DNA of 46,094 bases. Origin: DATFRX01 sp035630615. Its GTDB lineage: Bacteria; Actinomycetota; Actinomycetes; Propionibacteriales; Nocardioidaceae. Numbering within the stretch: the first letter of the stretch is position 1; the number at the start of each line of letters is the position of its first letter. The translations under genes and the position numbers were made by a program. This document shows, in pieces, positions 23,904 to 32,153 of this stretch. The DNA is taken from positions 1 through 46,094 of the forward strand of contig DASQKI010000011.1 in the NCBI GenBank assembly GCA_035630615.1, written 5' to 3'. Below the pieces are notes generated by a model, which saw only the letters and a list, made by a program, of their open reading frames with translations, made no database searches and was not told the origin of the DNA.

Positions 23904-25565
23904 ATGGACCAAGACCTCATCAGACTCCAAGACCACCTCGCCGTCTTCCGGCGCCGGTGGCGCCTGATCGCGATGTGCGTCGTGCTCGCGATCGGAGCGA
24001 GTCTGGCCCTGACGCTCTCCCAGACCAAGATGTATAGCGGCACAGCGACCCTGCTGCTGCAGCCCCAGCAGTCGCTCGACACCATGACGACCAACAACAC
24101 CAGCGGTGTGGTCATGGAGCCTGAGGAGGTCGCCACCCAGGCCGACGTGATCGCCTCGGTCCAGGTCGCCGAGCGCGTGGTCGACGATCTGGGGCTCGAC
24201 GTCTCCGAGCCGCAGGACCTTCTCGACGACATCACGGTCACGGTCGTCGAGGACAAGCGGGTAGTCGAGGTGTCGGCGCTGGAGGCCAAGCCGCAGCTCG
24301 CGGCCGACGTCGCCAACTCGTTCGCCGAGCAATACATCGACTACGTCGAGGAGCGGTCGACCGACTACGCCGCGACGGTCCAGGATCAGATCAACGACAC
24401 TCTCGAGACGATCGACCTGCAGTTGGAAAACGTCGACACCCTGCTCGACGACGCGACGGGCCCCGAGCGGCAGGAGCTCCAGGCTCGTAAGGACGGGCTG
24501 CAATTCGAACAAAGCAACCTCGAGACCCAACTCACGTCGCTCGCGGCGAGCCAGGCGACTCCGCTGCCGGGCGGCGAGGTCCTGTTGCAGGCCGAGGAGC
24601 CCACGAGCCCGGCCGAGCCGAAGCCGGTCCGGTCGGTCCTCCTCGGCCTCGTCCTCGGTCTTCTGGTGGGCGTCGGCCTCGCCTACGTACGTGACCGCCT
24701 CGACGACGCGGTGCGCGACGAGCAGCGTTTGCGTTCGGCGATCGGCGGTCGCCCGATCCTCGGCTCGATTCCCAACTCCGACACCGAGGCGTCCGGCCGG
24801 GTCGGCACCTTGATCGCGCCGCAGTCGCCACTCAGCGAGGCCTACCGCGCCCTCAACACCAACACCCGGTTCCTTCTCGCGGCAGGCAGCAAACGCGACG
24901 CCGACCGCGGTGCGGTCATGCTCGTGACGTCGGCCGGGCCGGGCGAAGGCAAGACGTCGGTCGCGACCAACCTCGCCGTCGCCGCCGCGCGAATCGGCCT
25001 GCGAGTCGTCGTCGTCGACGCCGACCTGCGCCGACCGGCCGCGGCCGAACGCTTCGGGCTCGATGTTCCGGTCGGGTTGTCCGACCTGCTGGCGGCCGGC
25101 GGCCCCGCGTACCCGCATCTGCACGAGGTGGGTCTCGACGACCTGCGGGTGCTCGCGTCCGGCAGCATCCCGCCCAACCCGGCCGAGCTGCTCGCGTCGC
25201 CACTGATGGCCGGCATCGTCGACGACCTCGCCCGACACGTCGACCTGGTCATCATTGACAGCGCACCAGTGCTTCGGGTCGCCGACAGCTTGGAGCTGAT
25301 CGATCAGGCCGACCTGCTGCTGCTGGTCGCCCGCCGCAAGGTGTCGCGCATGCACAGCCTCTCGGCGGCGGCCGAGCGGATCCGCCAGGTCGGCGGCAAC
25401 CTGTCGGGATGCGTCTTCAACGGCGTCGACGCCCGCGATACGAGCTACGGCTACGGCTATCCGCCGCGGCCTGGTGACAAGGTCCGCGGGGGCCGACGGG
25501 CCCAACGAGGCGATTCGGTCGACGAGCAGGTCGCGGCCAGCGCGCGGCGATCGGCCTCGAGCTAG
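23904..25565 (+). CDS. polysaccharide co-polymerase fused to BY-kinase (Wzc-like)
   Basis: This 553-residue protein combines a Wzz-type chain-length domain with a bacterial tyrosine kinase. A first membrane helix (about residues 21-40) and a second (about 236-255, VLLGLVLGLLVGVGLAYV) flank an external, partly coiled-coil domain. The cytoplasmic kinase has Walker A GPGEGKTS (345-352), Walker A' VVVDADLRRP and Walker B DLVIIDSAPV. A small C-terminal Tyr cluster TSYGYGYPPR would be the autophosphorylation site; it is short compared with Wzc of E. coli. Such proteins control polymer length and export through cycles of phosphorylation. GGGAG lies seven bases before the ATG at 23904. The stop overlaps the stop of the convergent phosphatase gene. 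Confidence 0.92.
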   Translation: MDQDLIRLQDHLAVFRRRWRLIAMCVVLAIGASLALTLSQTKMYSGTATLLLQPQQSLDTMTTNNTSGVVMEPEEVATQADVIASVQVAERVVDDLGLDVSEPQDLLDDITVTVVEDKRVVEVSALEAKPQLAADVANSFAEQYIDYVEERSTDYAATVQDQINDTLETIDLQLENVDTLLDDATGPERQELQARKDGLQFEQSNLETQLTSLAASQATPLPGGEVLLQAEEPTSPAEPKPVRSVLLGLVLGLLVGVGLAYVRDRLDDAVRDEQRLRSAIGGRPILGSIPNSDTEASGRVGTLIAPQSPLSEAYRALNTNTRFLLAAGSKRDADRGAVMLVTSAGPGEGKTSVATNLAVAAARIGLRVVVVDADLRRPAAAERFGLDVPVGLSDLLAAGGPAYPHLHEVGLDDLRVLASGSIPPNPAELLASPLMAGIVDDLARHVDLVIIDSAPVLRVADSLELIDQADLLLLVARRKVSRMHSLSAAAERIRQVGGNLSGCVFNGVDARDTSYGYGYPPRPGDKVRGGRRAQRGDSVDEQVAASARRSASS

Positions 25566-26155
25566 GCGTCGAACGGCGCCGGGCCGAACAGGTGCTGACC
25601 GACGCGTGAGATCCGGTCGTTCAGCTCGTCCAGGATCGCAACCGCGATCTCGACCCGACGCCCCGCAGGATCAAGGATGTCCTCCGGACGGTCACCCTTC
25701 GGCACGAGCGGCCGGACCCGACGCAGGTAATCGTCGATGTCGTCGGCGCCGTCCCACGCCGGATCCCACTGCGGCGCGGAGACGAGACGGTCGAGTTCGC
25801 GCAACGTGTACGTTCGCCCGACGGCCGTCGTCTCGATCCGGTTGACCGTGTGCCGATGGCTCTCGGTCATGGTGACGACAAGGCGGCTCGTCTCGACCTC
25901 GTCCGCATCGAGCGGGCGGGACAGGTAGCCGTCGAGACTCAGCTCGTAGCGCTGGACCGCCGCGGCCATCGTCGACAGCACGGGCGATCCGTCGTCCGCG
26001 TGCACGCCGGCGCTGCGGATGACCAGGCCGTTGTCGACCCCCAGGCGCGCCTCCGCCTCGCGCCGAAACAGCAGCTCGGCGGCTGGGCTGCGCGCCTGGT
26101 TGGCCGTACACACGACCAGGATGTCGACGGCGAAGCTCGGAGCAGATGCGGGCAT
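25562..26155 (-). CDS. low-molecular-weight protein tyrosine phosphatase-like (Wzb-like)
   Basis: This 197-residue cytoplasmic phosphatase has the P-loop near the N-terminus as VVCTANQARSPAAELLF: C-x5-R-S with nucleophile Cys16. The second Cys usual in this loop (NxCRSP) is Ala, and the usual Gly after the Cys-x position is Ala. A C-terminal DILDPAGR supplies the general-acid Asp. It is longer than the common 150 residues because of an insertion before that Asp. In exopolysaccharide clusters this enzyme removes phosphate from the BY-kinase; the kinase gene is the convergent neighbour and the two stops overlap by three bases (25563-25565 and 25562-25564). The gene follows the beta-propeller gene by 10 bases and is probably on its transcript. 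Confidence 0.85.
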   Translation of the reverse strand: MPASAPSFAVDILVVCTANQARSPAAELLFRREAEARLGVDNGLVIRSAGVHADDGSPVLSTMAAAVQRYELSLDGYLSRPLDADEVETSRLVVTMTESHRHTVNRIETTAVGRTYTLRELDRLVSAPQWDPAWDGADDIDDYLRRVRPLVPKGDRPEDILDPAGRRVEIAVAILDELNDRISRVGQHLFGPAPFDA

Positions 26156-26165
26156 GTTCAGAACC

Positions 26166-27458
26166 CTAAGCTAACGGCATGAACGCGATGCCGCGGTGAT
26201 ATTCACCGCCGATTCGGTTGCCGTCACGGCCGAGCCACAAACCGGACGAAGTGACGAGGAAATCGAAGCCGCCGACATTGTTGGCCATGACCGGGTTCCA
26301 CGGCAGCGCCAGCCCCGTGTCCGGATTGATCGCGCCGCCACCAGGACGCTCCACTGCTCCTGGTCCGGCTGAGTCGCGCCCAAACTTGTTGTTGAGCCAC
26401 CGACTGTGGCCCTGGACGTAGACCGCGGCGCCAGTAGCCACAACCGAGTGCAGCGTGTCGCCGCCGGTGTAGTTGATCCACGTCGGCTTGGTCGGCGACA
26501 TGATGTTGGTTTCGAACCGCGCCGCGGCGTCGCAGACCATCGTTTCGAGCTCCGCGGTCGTCGACGGTACGAAGCCCGTCGAGGCGAAGACGAAGTAGCT
26601 CCCGTCGGGCGAGAAGTCGACGTCCTCCAAGTACGACTGGCGGCTCGCCGTGTTGGTCGAGCACTTGGTGGCGAACGGTGGGTACCACCAAGGACTCAGC
26701 GTCGCCGACGTTCCTCCCAGGTTGAGCATGAACGCCCGGACCCGCTGCGACCCGTCAACCTGGGTGAAGTTGCCGACCGCGACCAGGTGCGTCTGCGACG
26801 GGTCGACCGCGAACTTGAAGACGTTGGTGTTCTCGTTGGTCAGCGGCACCGAGCCGGTGATCGAGGTCGTGATGTAGGTCGTGCCGTTGCCCGTGGTCGT
26901 GTTCAGCGCGATCAGCTTGCGGGGGAAGCTACCCGCGACGACCAGGCGGCCCCTGACCATGTGCATCTCGGTGACTCTGCCCGTGTTGAACGGCGAGTCG
27001 AAGTCCGGATCCAAGTTGCCCGTCATCGGATTGAGCTTCGCCAAGCCGCGTTGCGGAACGCCATTGACCGTGGTGAAGTCGCCGCCGATGAATACTGCAC
27101 CGGGAGTTGTCACGATCGACCAGACCGGACCGTTCACATTCGGTGCGAACGAGCTGATGTTGCCGGTCGGAATGTCGAAGGAGAAGAGGTGGTCACGCCC
27201 GACCGTGGTCTGGCGCCGCCGATCCTCGATGTTGTGGAATATGCCGCCGACGTACATCGTGTTGTCGATCTCGCCGTAGGCGAGCACGCGAGGACGTACC
27301 CCGGTGTTGTCGGCGGCCAGGTGCGGCGTGAGATTCGACGGATCGGTGCTGACAACGGTGGGATGGGCCGGGTTCTGGGCCTCCGCCAGACCGGGAATGG
27401 TCGCGAGAAGACAAATGGCCGCGGCCCCAGCCGTTGCTGCGATACGGGATGTCGTCAC
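26166..27458 (-). CDS. secreted delta-60/kelch-like beta-propeller protein (paralogue 2)
   Basis: This 430-residue protein has a clear Sec signal peptide (AGAAAICLLATIPGLAEAQ, cleaved after AEA). Blades show MYVGGIF, VFIGGDFTTVNGVPQRGL and AKLNPMTGNLDPDFDSPFN, the last two matching the delta-60 repeat pattern closely. The C-terminal third has YLEDVDFSPDGSYFVF, VCDAAARF, WINYTGGDTLHSV, YVQGHSRWLNN and EYHRGIAFMPLA. The two mature Cys (FATKC and MVCD) are shared with paralogues 1 and 3. It is closer to paralogue 3, its upstream neighbour, than to paralogue 1. Start GTG at 27458 with GGAG seven bases before. It sits 10 bases upstream of the phosphatase gene. Function not known. Confidence 0.85.
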   Translation of the reverse strand: MTTSRIAATAGAAAICLLATIPGLAEAQNPAHPTVVSTDPSNLTPHLAADNTGVRPRVLAYGEIDNTMYVGGIFHNIEDRRRQTTVGRDHLFSFDIPTGNISSFAPNVNGPVWSIVTTPGAVFIGGDFTTVNGVPQRGLAKLNPMTGNLDPDFDSPFNTGRVTEMHMVRGRLVVAGSFPRKLIALNTTTGNGTTYITTSITGSVPLTNENTNVFKFAVDPSQTHLVAVGNFTQVDGSQRVRAFMLNLGGTSATLSPWWYPPFATKCSTNTASRQSYLEDVDFSPDGSYFVFASTGFVPSTTAELETMVCDAAARFETNIMSPTKPTWINYTGGDTLHSVVATGAAVYVQGHSRWLNNKFGRDSAGPGAVERPGGGAINPDTGLALPWNPVMANNVGGFDFLVTSSGLWLGRDGNRIGGEYHRGIAFMPLA

Positions 27459-27530
27459 TAGGGCACTCCAGGCGAGCAGCAGGAATAAGTGCGCCCTCAG
27501 GAGGCCCCGTTCCCCGGGCTTGATACGTCG

Positions 27531-28817
27531 TCAGGATAACGGCATGAATGCGATTCCGCGGTGATATTCGCCGCCGATGCGCTTACCGTCACGGCCAATC
27601 CATAATCCGTCATGAGTGGCAAGAAACGCGTATCCACCGACTTGGTTAGGCATGACCGGATTCCACGCCAATGCCTTGCCTGTCACCGGGTTGATCGCCC
27701 CACCGCCGCGCCGATCGACGGCGCCTGGGCCGGCCGAGTCGCTCCCGTACGGATTGTCGAGCCAGCGGCTGTGGCCCTGGACGTAGACGGCCGCCCCGGT
27801 GATCGCGACCGAGTGCAGGGTGTCGCCACCGGTGTAGTTGATCCACGTCGGCTTGGTCGGGGCCATGACGTCGGTCTCGAACCGTGCCGCCGCATCGCAC
27901 ACCATCGTGCCGATGTCGTCGGACGTCGGCACGACGTAACCGGTCGCCACGACGACGAAGTAGTTGCCGTTGGGAGCGAAGTCGACGTCTTGGAGGTAGG
28001 CCTGCTTCGAGGGCGCATCGGTGCGGCACTTGCGACCGAACGGTCCGTATCGCCACGACTTCAGGGTTGCCGACGTCGATCCGAGCTTGAGCATGACGGC
28101 GCGGGCGCGTTTCTTACCTTCGACATGGGTGAAGTTGCCGACGGCGACCAGCCGGCGCCCCGACGGGTCGACCGCGAACCGGAAGACTCCCGCTCGCGCT
28201 GAACTGCCGGGGAGCGCTCCGCGGATCGACAGGTGTACGTAGCGGGTCACCGAGCCGGTGTCAGGTCGCAGAGCGACCAGCTTGCGGGGGAACGTGCCGC
28301 CGGCGATCAGTCGACCGTCGACCAGCGCCAGGTCGGTCACCCGGCCCTCGTCGAATGGCGACCGGAAGCTGCGGACCACCGCACCCGTCCGACGGTTGAG
28401 CTTGGCCAGACCGTTTCGCGGCACACCGTTGACCTTCGTGAACGCGCCGCCGACATAAACGGCCTTACGCGTGACCCGAATCGCCCAAACCGGCCCGTTG
28501 ACCTTGGGTCTGAAGTGCCTGAACGCGCCGGTGTCCGCATCGAACGCCATCAGGTTGCGACGCTTCTTGGTGAACCGGAGCTTCGGGCTCGCGACCTTAT
28601 GGAAGATGCCGCCGGCATAGACGATGCCCTTTCGGCTGGCGAGGGAGAGCACCCTGGGTTGTCCGCCGTTGTCGTCGGCGACCAGATGCGGCGTCGTGTC
28701 GGCCGGGTTGGCGTCGACGACGCGCGGCTGGCGGGTCTGCGCATCGGCAGCGGCACAGAGGCCGGCGACCAGACCAAGGATTGCGACAGCGGACAGGGCG
28801 AATCGGTGTGCCCTCAC
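27531..28817 (-). CDS. secreted delta-60/kelch-like beta-propeller protein (paralogue 3)
   Basis: This 428-residue secreted protein has a signal peptide FALSAVAILGLVAGLCAAADA followed by the same architecture as paralogue 2: VYAGGIFHK, VYVGGAFTKVNGVPRNGLA and LIAGGTFPRKLVAL, then YLQDVDFAPNGNYFVV, VCDAAARF, WINYTGGDTLHSV and EYHRGIAFMPLS. It is richer in Arg and Lys than paralogue 2 (for instance KLRFTKKRRNL), so its surface is more basic, which would suit binding an acidic, sulfated polymer (inference). GTG at 28817 is preceded by GGAG six bases upstream and by a good promoter at 28882-28911. The in-frame extension to 28904 runs across that promoter and was rejected. The 72-base gap to paralogue 2 suggests one transcript. 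Confidence 0.85.
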   Translation of the reverse strand: MRAHRFALSAVAILGLVAGLCAAADAQTRQPRVVDANPADTTPHLVADDNGGQPRVLSLASRKGIVYAGGIFHKVASPKLRFTKKRRNLMAFDADTGAFRHFRPKVNGPVWAIRVTRKAVYVGGAFTKVNGVPRNGLAKLNRRTGAVVRSFRSPFDEGRVTDLALVDGRLIAGGTFPRKLVALRPDTGSVTRYVHLSIRGALPGSSARAGVFRFAVDPSGRRLVAVGNFTHVEGKKRARAVMLKLGSTSATLKSWRYGPFGRKCRTDAPSKQAYLQDVDFAPNGNYFVVVATGYVVPTSDDIGTMVCDAAARFETDVMAPTKPTWINYTGGDTLHSVAITGAAVYVQGHSRWLDNPYGSDSAGPGAVDRRGGGAINPVTGKALAWNPVMPNQVGGYAFLATHDGLWIGRDGKRIGGEYHRGIAFMPLS

Positions 28818-28881
28818 AGACCTCTCCAAGAGCCGAAATGTGCGGAACCGAGTTCCGCCCGAGAGATGCGAACAGCGACCG

Positions 28882-28911
28882 AGTATAGGGGTGGCGAGGC
28901 GCACCGGTCAG
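28882..28911 (-). promoter_or_regulatory. sigma70-type promoter of beta-propeller/phosphatase operon
   Basis: On the minus strand CTGACC (28911-28906) and TATACT (28887-28882) are 18 bases apart. The near-consensus -10 stands out in this GC-rich sequence. The start would fall near 28875, leaving a leader of about 57 bases before the GTG at 28817. Confidence 0.55.
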
Positions 28912-29043
28912 GCGGGTGTCAGGACGCGTTCCGACCCGAACTCCGAACCGGTATGAATCGGGTGAATCATGACAACCGACAGCATCAATCGAGACTCGCG
29001 GAGAACTATCGTCCGGCTATAGGGCGATAAGGCACCGGTGGAT

Positions 29044-29973
29044 TTACCAATCGAATTTTCGATCGAGTGCGTCGAAAAGCGCCAGATTAAAAGGCTCGTA
29101 ATAGTCCCGGAGACGGGCCTTGGTCTCCGAGCTGATCGGTGGATAACCGCGACGTTCGTTGCGCGGCCGAAGCGTCAATTGCCGCACCGGCAGGCCGAGG
29201 AAGCGCTGGATCGTCTCGAACGTCTCCTGCGGCTCGCGAAAAAGGTCCTCGGCGGCAAGCACCAGCAACTCGCCGTCGCCGTAGCGGCGCAACCACGGCT
29301 CGAGATGCTCGAGATAACGACCGCGGGCCAGGTAGGCGTGGTGGTCGTGGTCGTAGGAGTAGTAGCCGGGATCGCGCATCAGGTCCGGCGTCACGCCTCG
29401 GAGGCGCTCCTCCTCGGCGTCGATCGCCGCCTCGAACGTCGGCAGCTCCTCGTGGCCGGTCGCGACGCGGTCCCAGTAGTTGGAGTAGGCCCGCGAGACC
29501 GGCTCGCGCAGCAGGGCGATCAACCGTACGCCGGGCAGTGTCTCGCCCACCCGCTCCGGCGCCGCCGGATGGAACATGTAGTAAGGCGACGCCTCGCCGA
29601 CCAGGGGGCGCCGACCGGTTCGACGCTCTCGTAGCGCGAGGTTCGTCCGAGTCGGGAAATGCGCGCGGTACCACGCCTGGCCCCGGGCGTAGTTGATGTC
29701 GAAGTAGTGCGGGCTCTTGCGCCGCTGGAACGGCGGATACATCCGGACCACATCCGGATGTTCGACCAACCAGTTCATCACCGATGTGGTGCCGCCCTTC
29801 TTGCAGCCGATGATCAAGAAGTCGGGCAGCACACGGGCGGAGGCGGTCACGCGACCAGAAGCATGCACGACACTCTTCGCGACATCGACGGCTCGCGTCG
29901 GCAATCGATCCCGAATGCCCTGGACGCTCGCGGATCGGTCCATCCCACCGATCGGGGTGGTTTCAGCAGGCAC
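29044..29973 (-). CDS. heparan-sulfotransferase-like PAPS sulfotransferase
   Basis: This 309-residue sulfotransferase has the PAPS loop FLIIGCKKGGTTSVMNWL (residues about 52-69), where GCxKGGTT is the form seen in heparan N- and O-sulfotransferases. KSPHYFD, WYRAHFP and GEASPYYMFHP then follow in the same order as in that family, and LLREPVSRAYSNY binds the 3'-phosphate. It thus belongs to a different branch from the sulfotransferases at 13909 and 17208. The GTG at 29973 overlaps the end of the sugar transferase gene by 11 bases; an ATG at 29943 is an alternative that still keeps the PAPS loop. The last 100 bases of the gene are clearly AT-richer than its body. Confidence 0.88.
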   Translation of the reverse strand: MPAETTPIGGMDRSASVQGIRDRLPTRAVDVAKSVVHASGRVTASARVLPDFLIIGCKKGGTTSVMNWLVEHPDVVRMYPPFQRRKSPHYFDINYARGQAWYRAHFPTRTNLALRERRTGRRPLVGEASPYYMFHPAAPERVGETLPGVRLIALLREPVSRAYSNYWDRVATGHEELPTFEAAIDAEEERLRGVTPDLMRDPGYYSYDHDHHAYLARGRYLEHLEPWLRRYGDGELLVLAAEDLFREPQETFETIQRFLGLPVRQLTLRPRNERRGYPPISSETKARLRDYYEPFNLALFDALDRKFDW

Positions 29974-31396
29974 CGTCTCGCCTGACGACCGCGCCGAACG
30001 TACGCGCGGCGATCGACAGCTCGCCGGAGATCGTGACGTTGTCGACGTAGTCGAGGTCGAGCCGAACCGCTTCGTTCCAACCGAGTCGCGACCGTCCGCT
30101 CACCTGCCAGAGTCCGGTCATGCCGGGCTTGACCGTCAGCCGACGCCGGATCCAGTCGTCGTAGTCGTCGGTCTCGGTCGGCAGCGCCGGACGCGGTCCG
30201 ATCAGGGACATGTCGCCCTTGAGGACGTTGAAGAGCTGGGGCAACTCGTCAAGCGACGTTGCCCGCAGCACCCGGCCGACCCGGGTGACACGCGGGTCGT
30301 TGCGAAGCTTGAACAGTGGGCCGGCACCCTCGTTGAGGTCGACCAGCTCGGCCTGGCGGGCCGCTGCGTCGACCGCCATCGTCCGCAGCTTGTACATCGT
30401 GAAGGTCGAGCCGCCCTGACCGGCACGGGCCTGGCGGAAGATGCCAGGCCCCGACGAATCCCGTCGCACGATCAGCCACAAGACGCCGAGCAAGGGGGCG
30501 ACGATCACGATCAGCGCGGCCGCCGCGATCCGGTCGAAGACCCACTTCAGGGCGGCAAGCGGCGCCGACGGCCGAGTCGGACGCACCGACAGCAGCAGGC
30601 GTCGACCGAGCAACCGAGGCACGATGCGCGTGGGCACCGCCCCATGCACCTCGGCGGCGACCGTGAGCTCCACGTCCGAGTCCTCGAGCGCCCAGCTGAG
30701 GCGTCGCACGTCGTAGGCCGTCAGCACCGGCCCCGGAGCGACGACAACCTGGTCGACACCCATCCGGCGGGCCACGCTCGGCACGTCCGCGAGGCCGCCG
30801 ACGACCGAGATGTCCATGATCGAGTCGGCCAACGGTGCGCCGTCGTCGTCGGTCTCGGCGAGGCACACGCCGGCGATCCGAACGTTGGTTTGCGGACCCC
30901 ATTGGCTCACCAGATGCGAGACGGCCACCCGATCGCCGACCAGCAGGGTCACGCTGTGGGTCTTGCTTCGACTGCGGAACCAGCGCACGGCGAGACAACT
31001 CGCGAGGATCGACCCCACCACGGCGGCGGTCGCCCGCAGGCTGGTCGCCGGCGTCGCGTTGATCGTCGCGCTCGCCAGCAGCCCCAGGCCACCCGCGTAC
31101 GAGGCCAGCCGCAGCGGCTGCAGTGAGCGCAGCCGTTCGTAGGTCGGAAGCATCGCCACCTGCATCACGAAGGCCAGCAACACCATCGTGACGGTCAGGC
31201 GGCCCCAGTCACCCAATGCCGGAACGGCAGTGGCGGTGCCGATCGCGGCCACGGCCATGACGACGAACTCGCACACCAACGCCAGCGGACGCCACACAGT
31301 TCGCTCGGATCTCGATCCGGGGACCGCGCGAGTGAAAACGCCCGCCAGGCTATTGCGATCCGCATCCTCCCGAGCACTTATCGTGCCTTGGGTCAT
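29963..31396 (-). CDS. initiating sugar transferase (WbaP/exopolysaccharide polyprenyl glycosylphosphotransferase)
   Basis: This 477-residue membrane enzyme transfers a sugar-1-phosphate to undecaprenyl phosphate, the first step of repeat-unit assembly. Four N-terminal hydrophobic segments (about residues 25-150) and a Rossmann-like CoA-binding-type domain precede a further membrane segment (AAAALIVIVAPLLGVLWLIV). The catalytic part contains GPGIFRQARAGQGG, MYKLRTM, SLDELPQLFNVLKGDMSLIGPRP and KPGMTGLWQVSGR, the full family signature. The ATG at 31396 was preferred over 31483 because CGGAG lies seven bases before it. It is followed with overlap by a sulfotransferase gene. Only two other glycosyltransferases are in the window, so the repeat unit is short or more enzymes are encoded elsewhere. 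Confidence 0.93.
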   Translation of the reverse strand: MTQGTISAREDADRNSLAGVFTRAVPGSRSERTVWRPLALVCEFVVMAVAAIGTATAVPALGDWGRLTVTMVLLAFVMQVAMLPTYERLRSLQPLRLASYAGGLGLLASATINATPATSLRATAAVVGSILASCLAVRWFRSRSKTHSVTLLVGDRVAVSHLVSQWGPQTNVRIAGVCLAETDDDGAPLADSIMDISVVGGLADVPSVARRMGVDQVVVAPGPVLTAYDVRRLSWALEDSDVELTVAAEVHGAVPTRIVPRLLGRRLLLSVRPTRPSAPLAALKWVFDRIAAAALIVIVAPLLGVLWLIVRRDSSGPGIFRQARAGQGGSTFTMYKLRTMAVDAAARQAELVDLNEGAGPLFKLRNDPRVTRVGRVLRATSLDELPQLFNVLKGDMSLIGPRPALPTETDDYDDWIRRRLTVKPGMTGLWQVSGRSRLGWNEAVRLDLDYVDNVTISGELSIAARTFGAVVRRDGAC

Positions 31397-31533
31397 AAAG
31401 CGGCTCCGTGAAACCCCGTGTGCATCAATGTCTCCCGAAACCCCTGTGCTGGTGGCGGACCCGAGCGACGAACATTCAACCATGCACGAGGGCCAACCGT
31501 CACTGGCCGCGCCATAACGATCATCCCCCAGCT
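31397..31533. other. intergenic region between pth and sugar transferase
   Basis: These 137 bases lie after the pth stop and before the sugar transferase start. On the minus strand a small hairpin GGCCA-N8-TGGCC is seen near 31494-31511. The region must hold the end of the ribosomal-type transcript and the promoter of the sugar transferase. I see no clear -35/-10 pair and no gene. Confidence 0.35.
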
Positions 31534-32115
31534 TTAGTGGAAACCGCTCTGAGTCACCGGTAAGCCACGGAGGATCAAACTTTCGACCGAATCGGCGGCT
31601 TTTTCGATAGAAATGTCTATTTCGGGACGTTCGTCATTTCTAAAGGACTTGAGGACGAAGTCGGTTGGCGATTGACGTCCGGGCGGCCGTCCGATTCCGA
31701 TCCGTACCCGGTAGAAGTCGCCGGTACCGAGGGAGTTCCGGATCGATCGCAGGCCGTTATGCCCGTTGTCGCCGCCACCGAGCTTGAGTCGCAATGCGCC
31801 GAGCGGCAGGTCGAGCTCGTCGTGGATGACGATGAGACGATCGGGGGGAATCTTGTAGAACCCGAGGAGCCCGGCGATCGGACCACCACTCTCATTCATG
31901 TAGGAGCGCCCGCGACCCAAGACAACCCGGACGCCGGGCGGCGGACCCAAGCGACCCTCGATGACGTCGGCGCGGCGCGACTTGTGAACCCGCCACGTGC
32001 TCGACATCCGCTCCGCCAGTAGGTCGGTGACGAAGAACCCGACGTTGTGTCGCGTACGGGCATAGGCCGGGTCAGCGTTGCCGATCCCGGCGACCAGCCA
32101 GGCGTCGCCCGTCAT
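31534..32115 (-). CDS. pth: peptidyl-tRNA hydrolase
   Basis: Pth (193 residues) cleaves peptidyl-tRNA released from ribosomes. The family motifs are present: LVAGIGNADPAYARTRHNVG (catalytic His in RHN), GRSYMNESGG, VIHDELDLPLG and GGGDNGHNGLRSI. GIGNAD replaces the usual GLGNPG, a mild variation. The ATG at 32115 was chosen because the conserved sequence starts six residues later; it follows the rplY stop by 38 bases. The last 120 bases (31540-31660) have much lower GC than the rest, with codons such as AAA, TTT and ATA, next to the junction with the exopolysaccharide cluster. The order tRNA-glmU-prs-rplY-pth is kept, which fits a single ancient unit. Confidence 0.96.
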   Translation of the reverse strand: MTGDAWLVAGIGNADPAYARTRHNVGFFVTDLLAERMSSTWRVHKSRRADVIEGRLGPPPGVRVVLGRGRSYMNESGGPIAGLLGFYKIPPDRLIVIHDELDLPLGALRLKLGGGDNGHNGLRSIRNSLGTGDFYRVRIGIGRPPGRQSPTDFVLKSFRNDERPEIDISIEKAADSVESLILRGLPVTQSGFH

Positions 32116-32153
32116 CTCATCGCGCCGACGTCGCGGCCAGAGCCGCGGTGGCC

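Noticed and set aside
10694..31396. An insertion sequence or integrase that could have delivered the accessory and exopolysaccharide block
   Set aside because: No transposase, integrase or terminal repeats were found, and the only tRNA in the window is about 4 kb beyond the block and intact.
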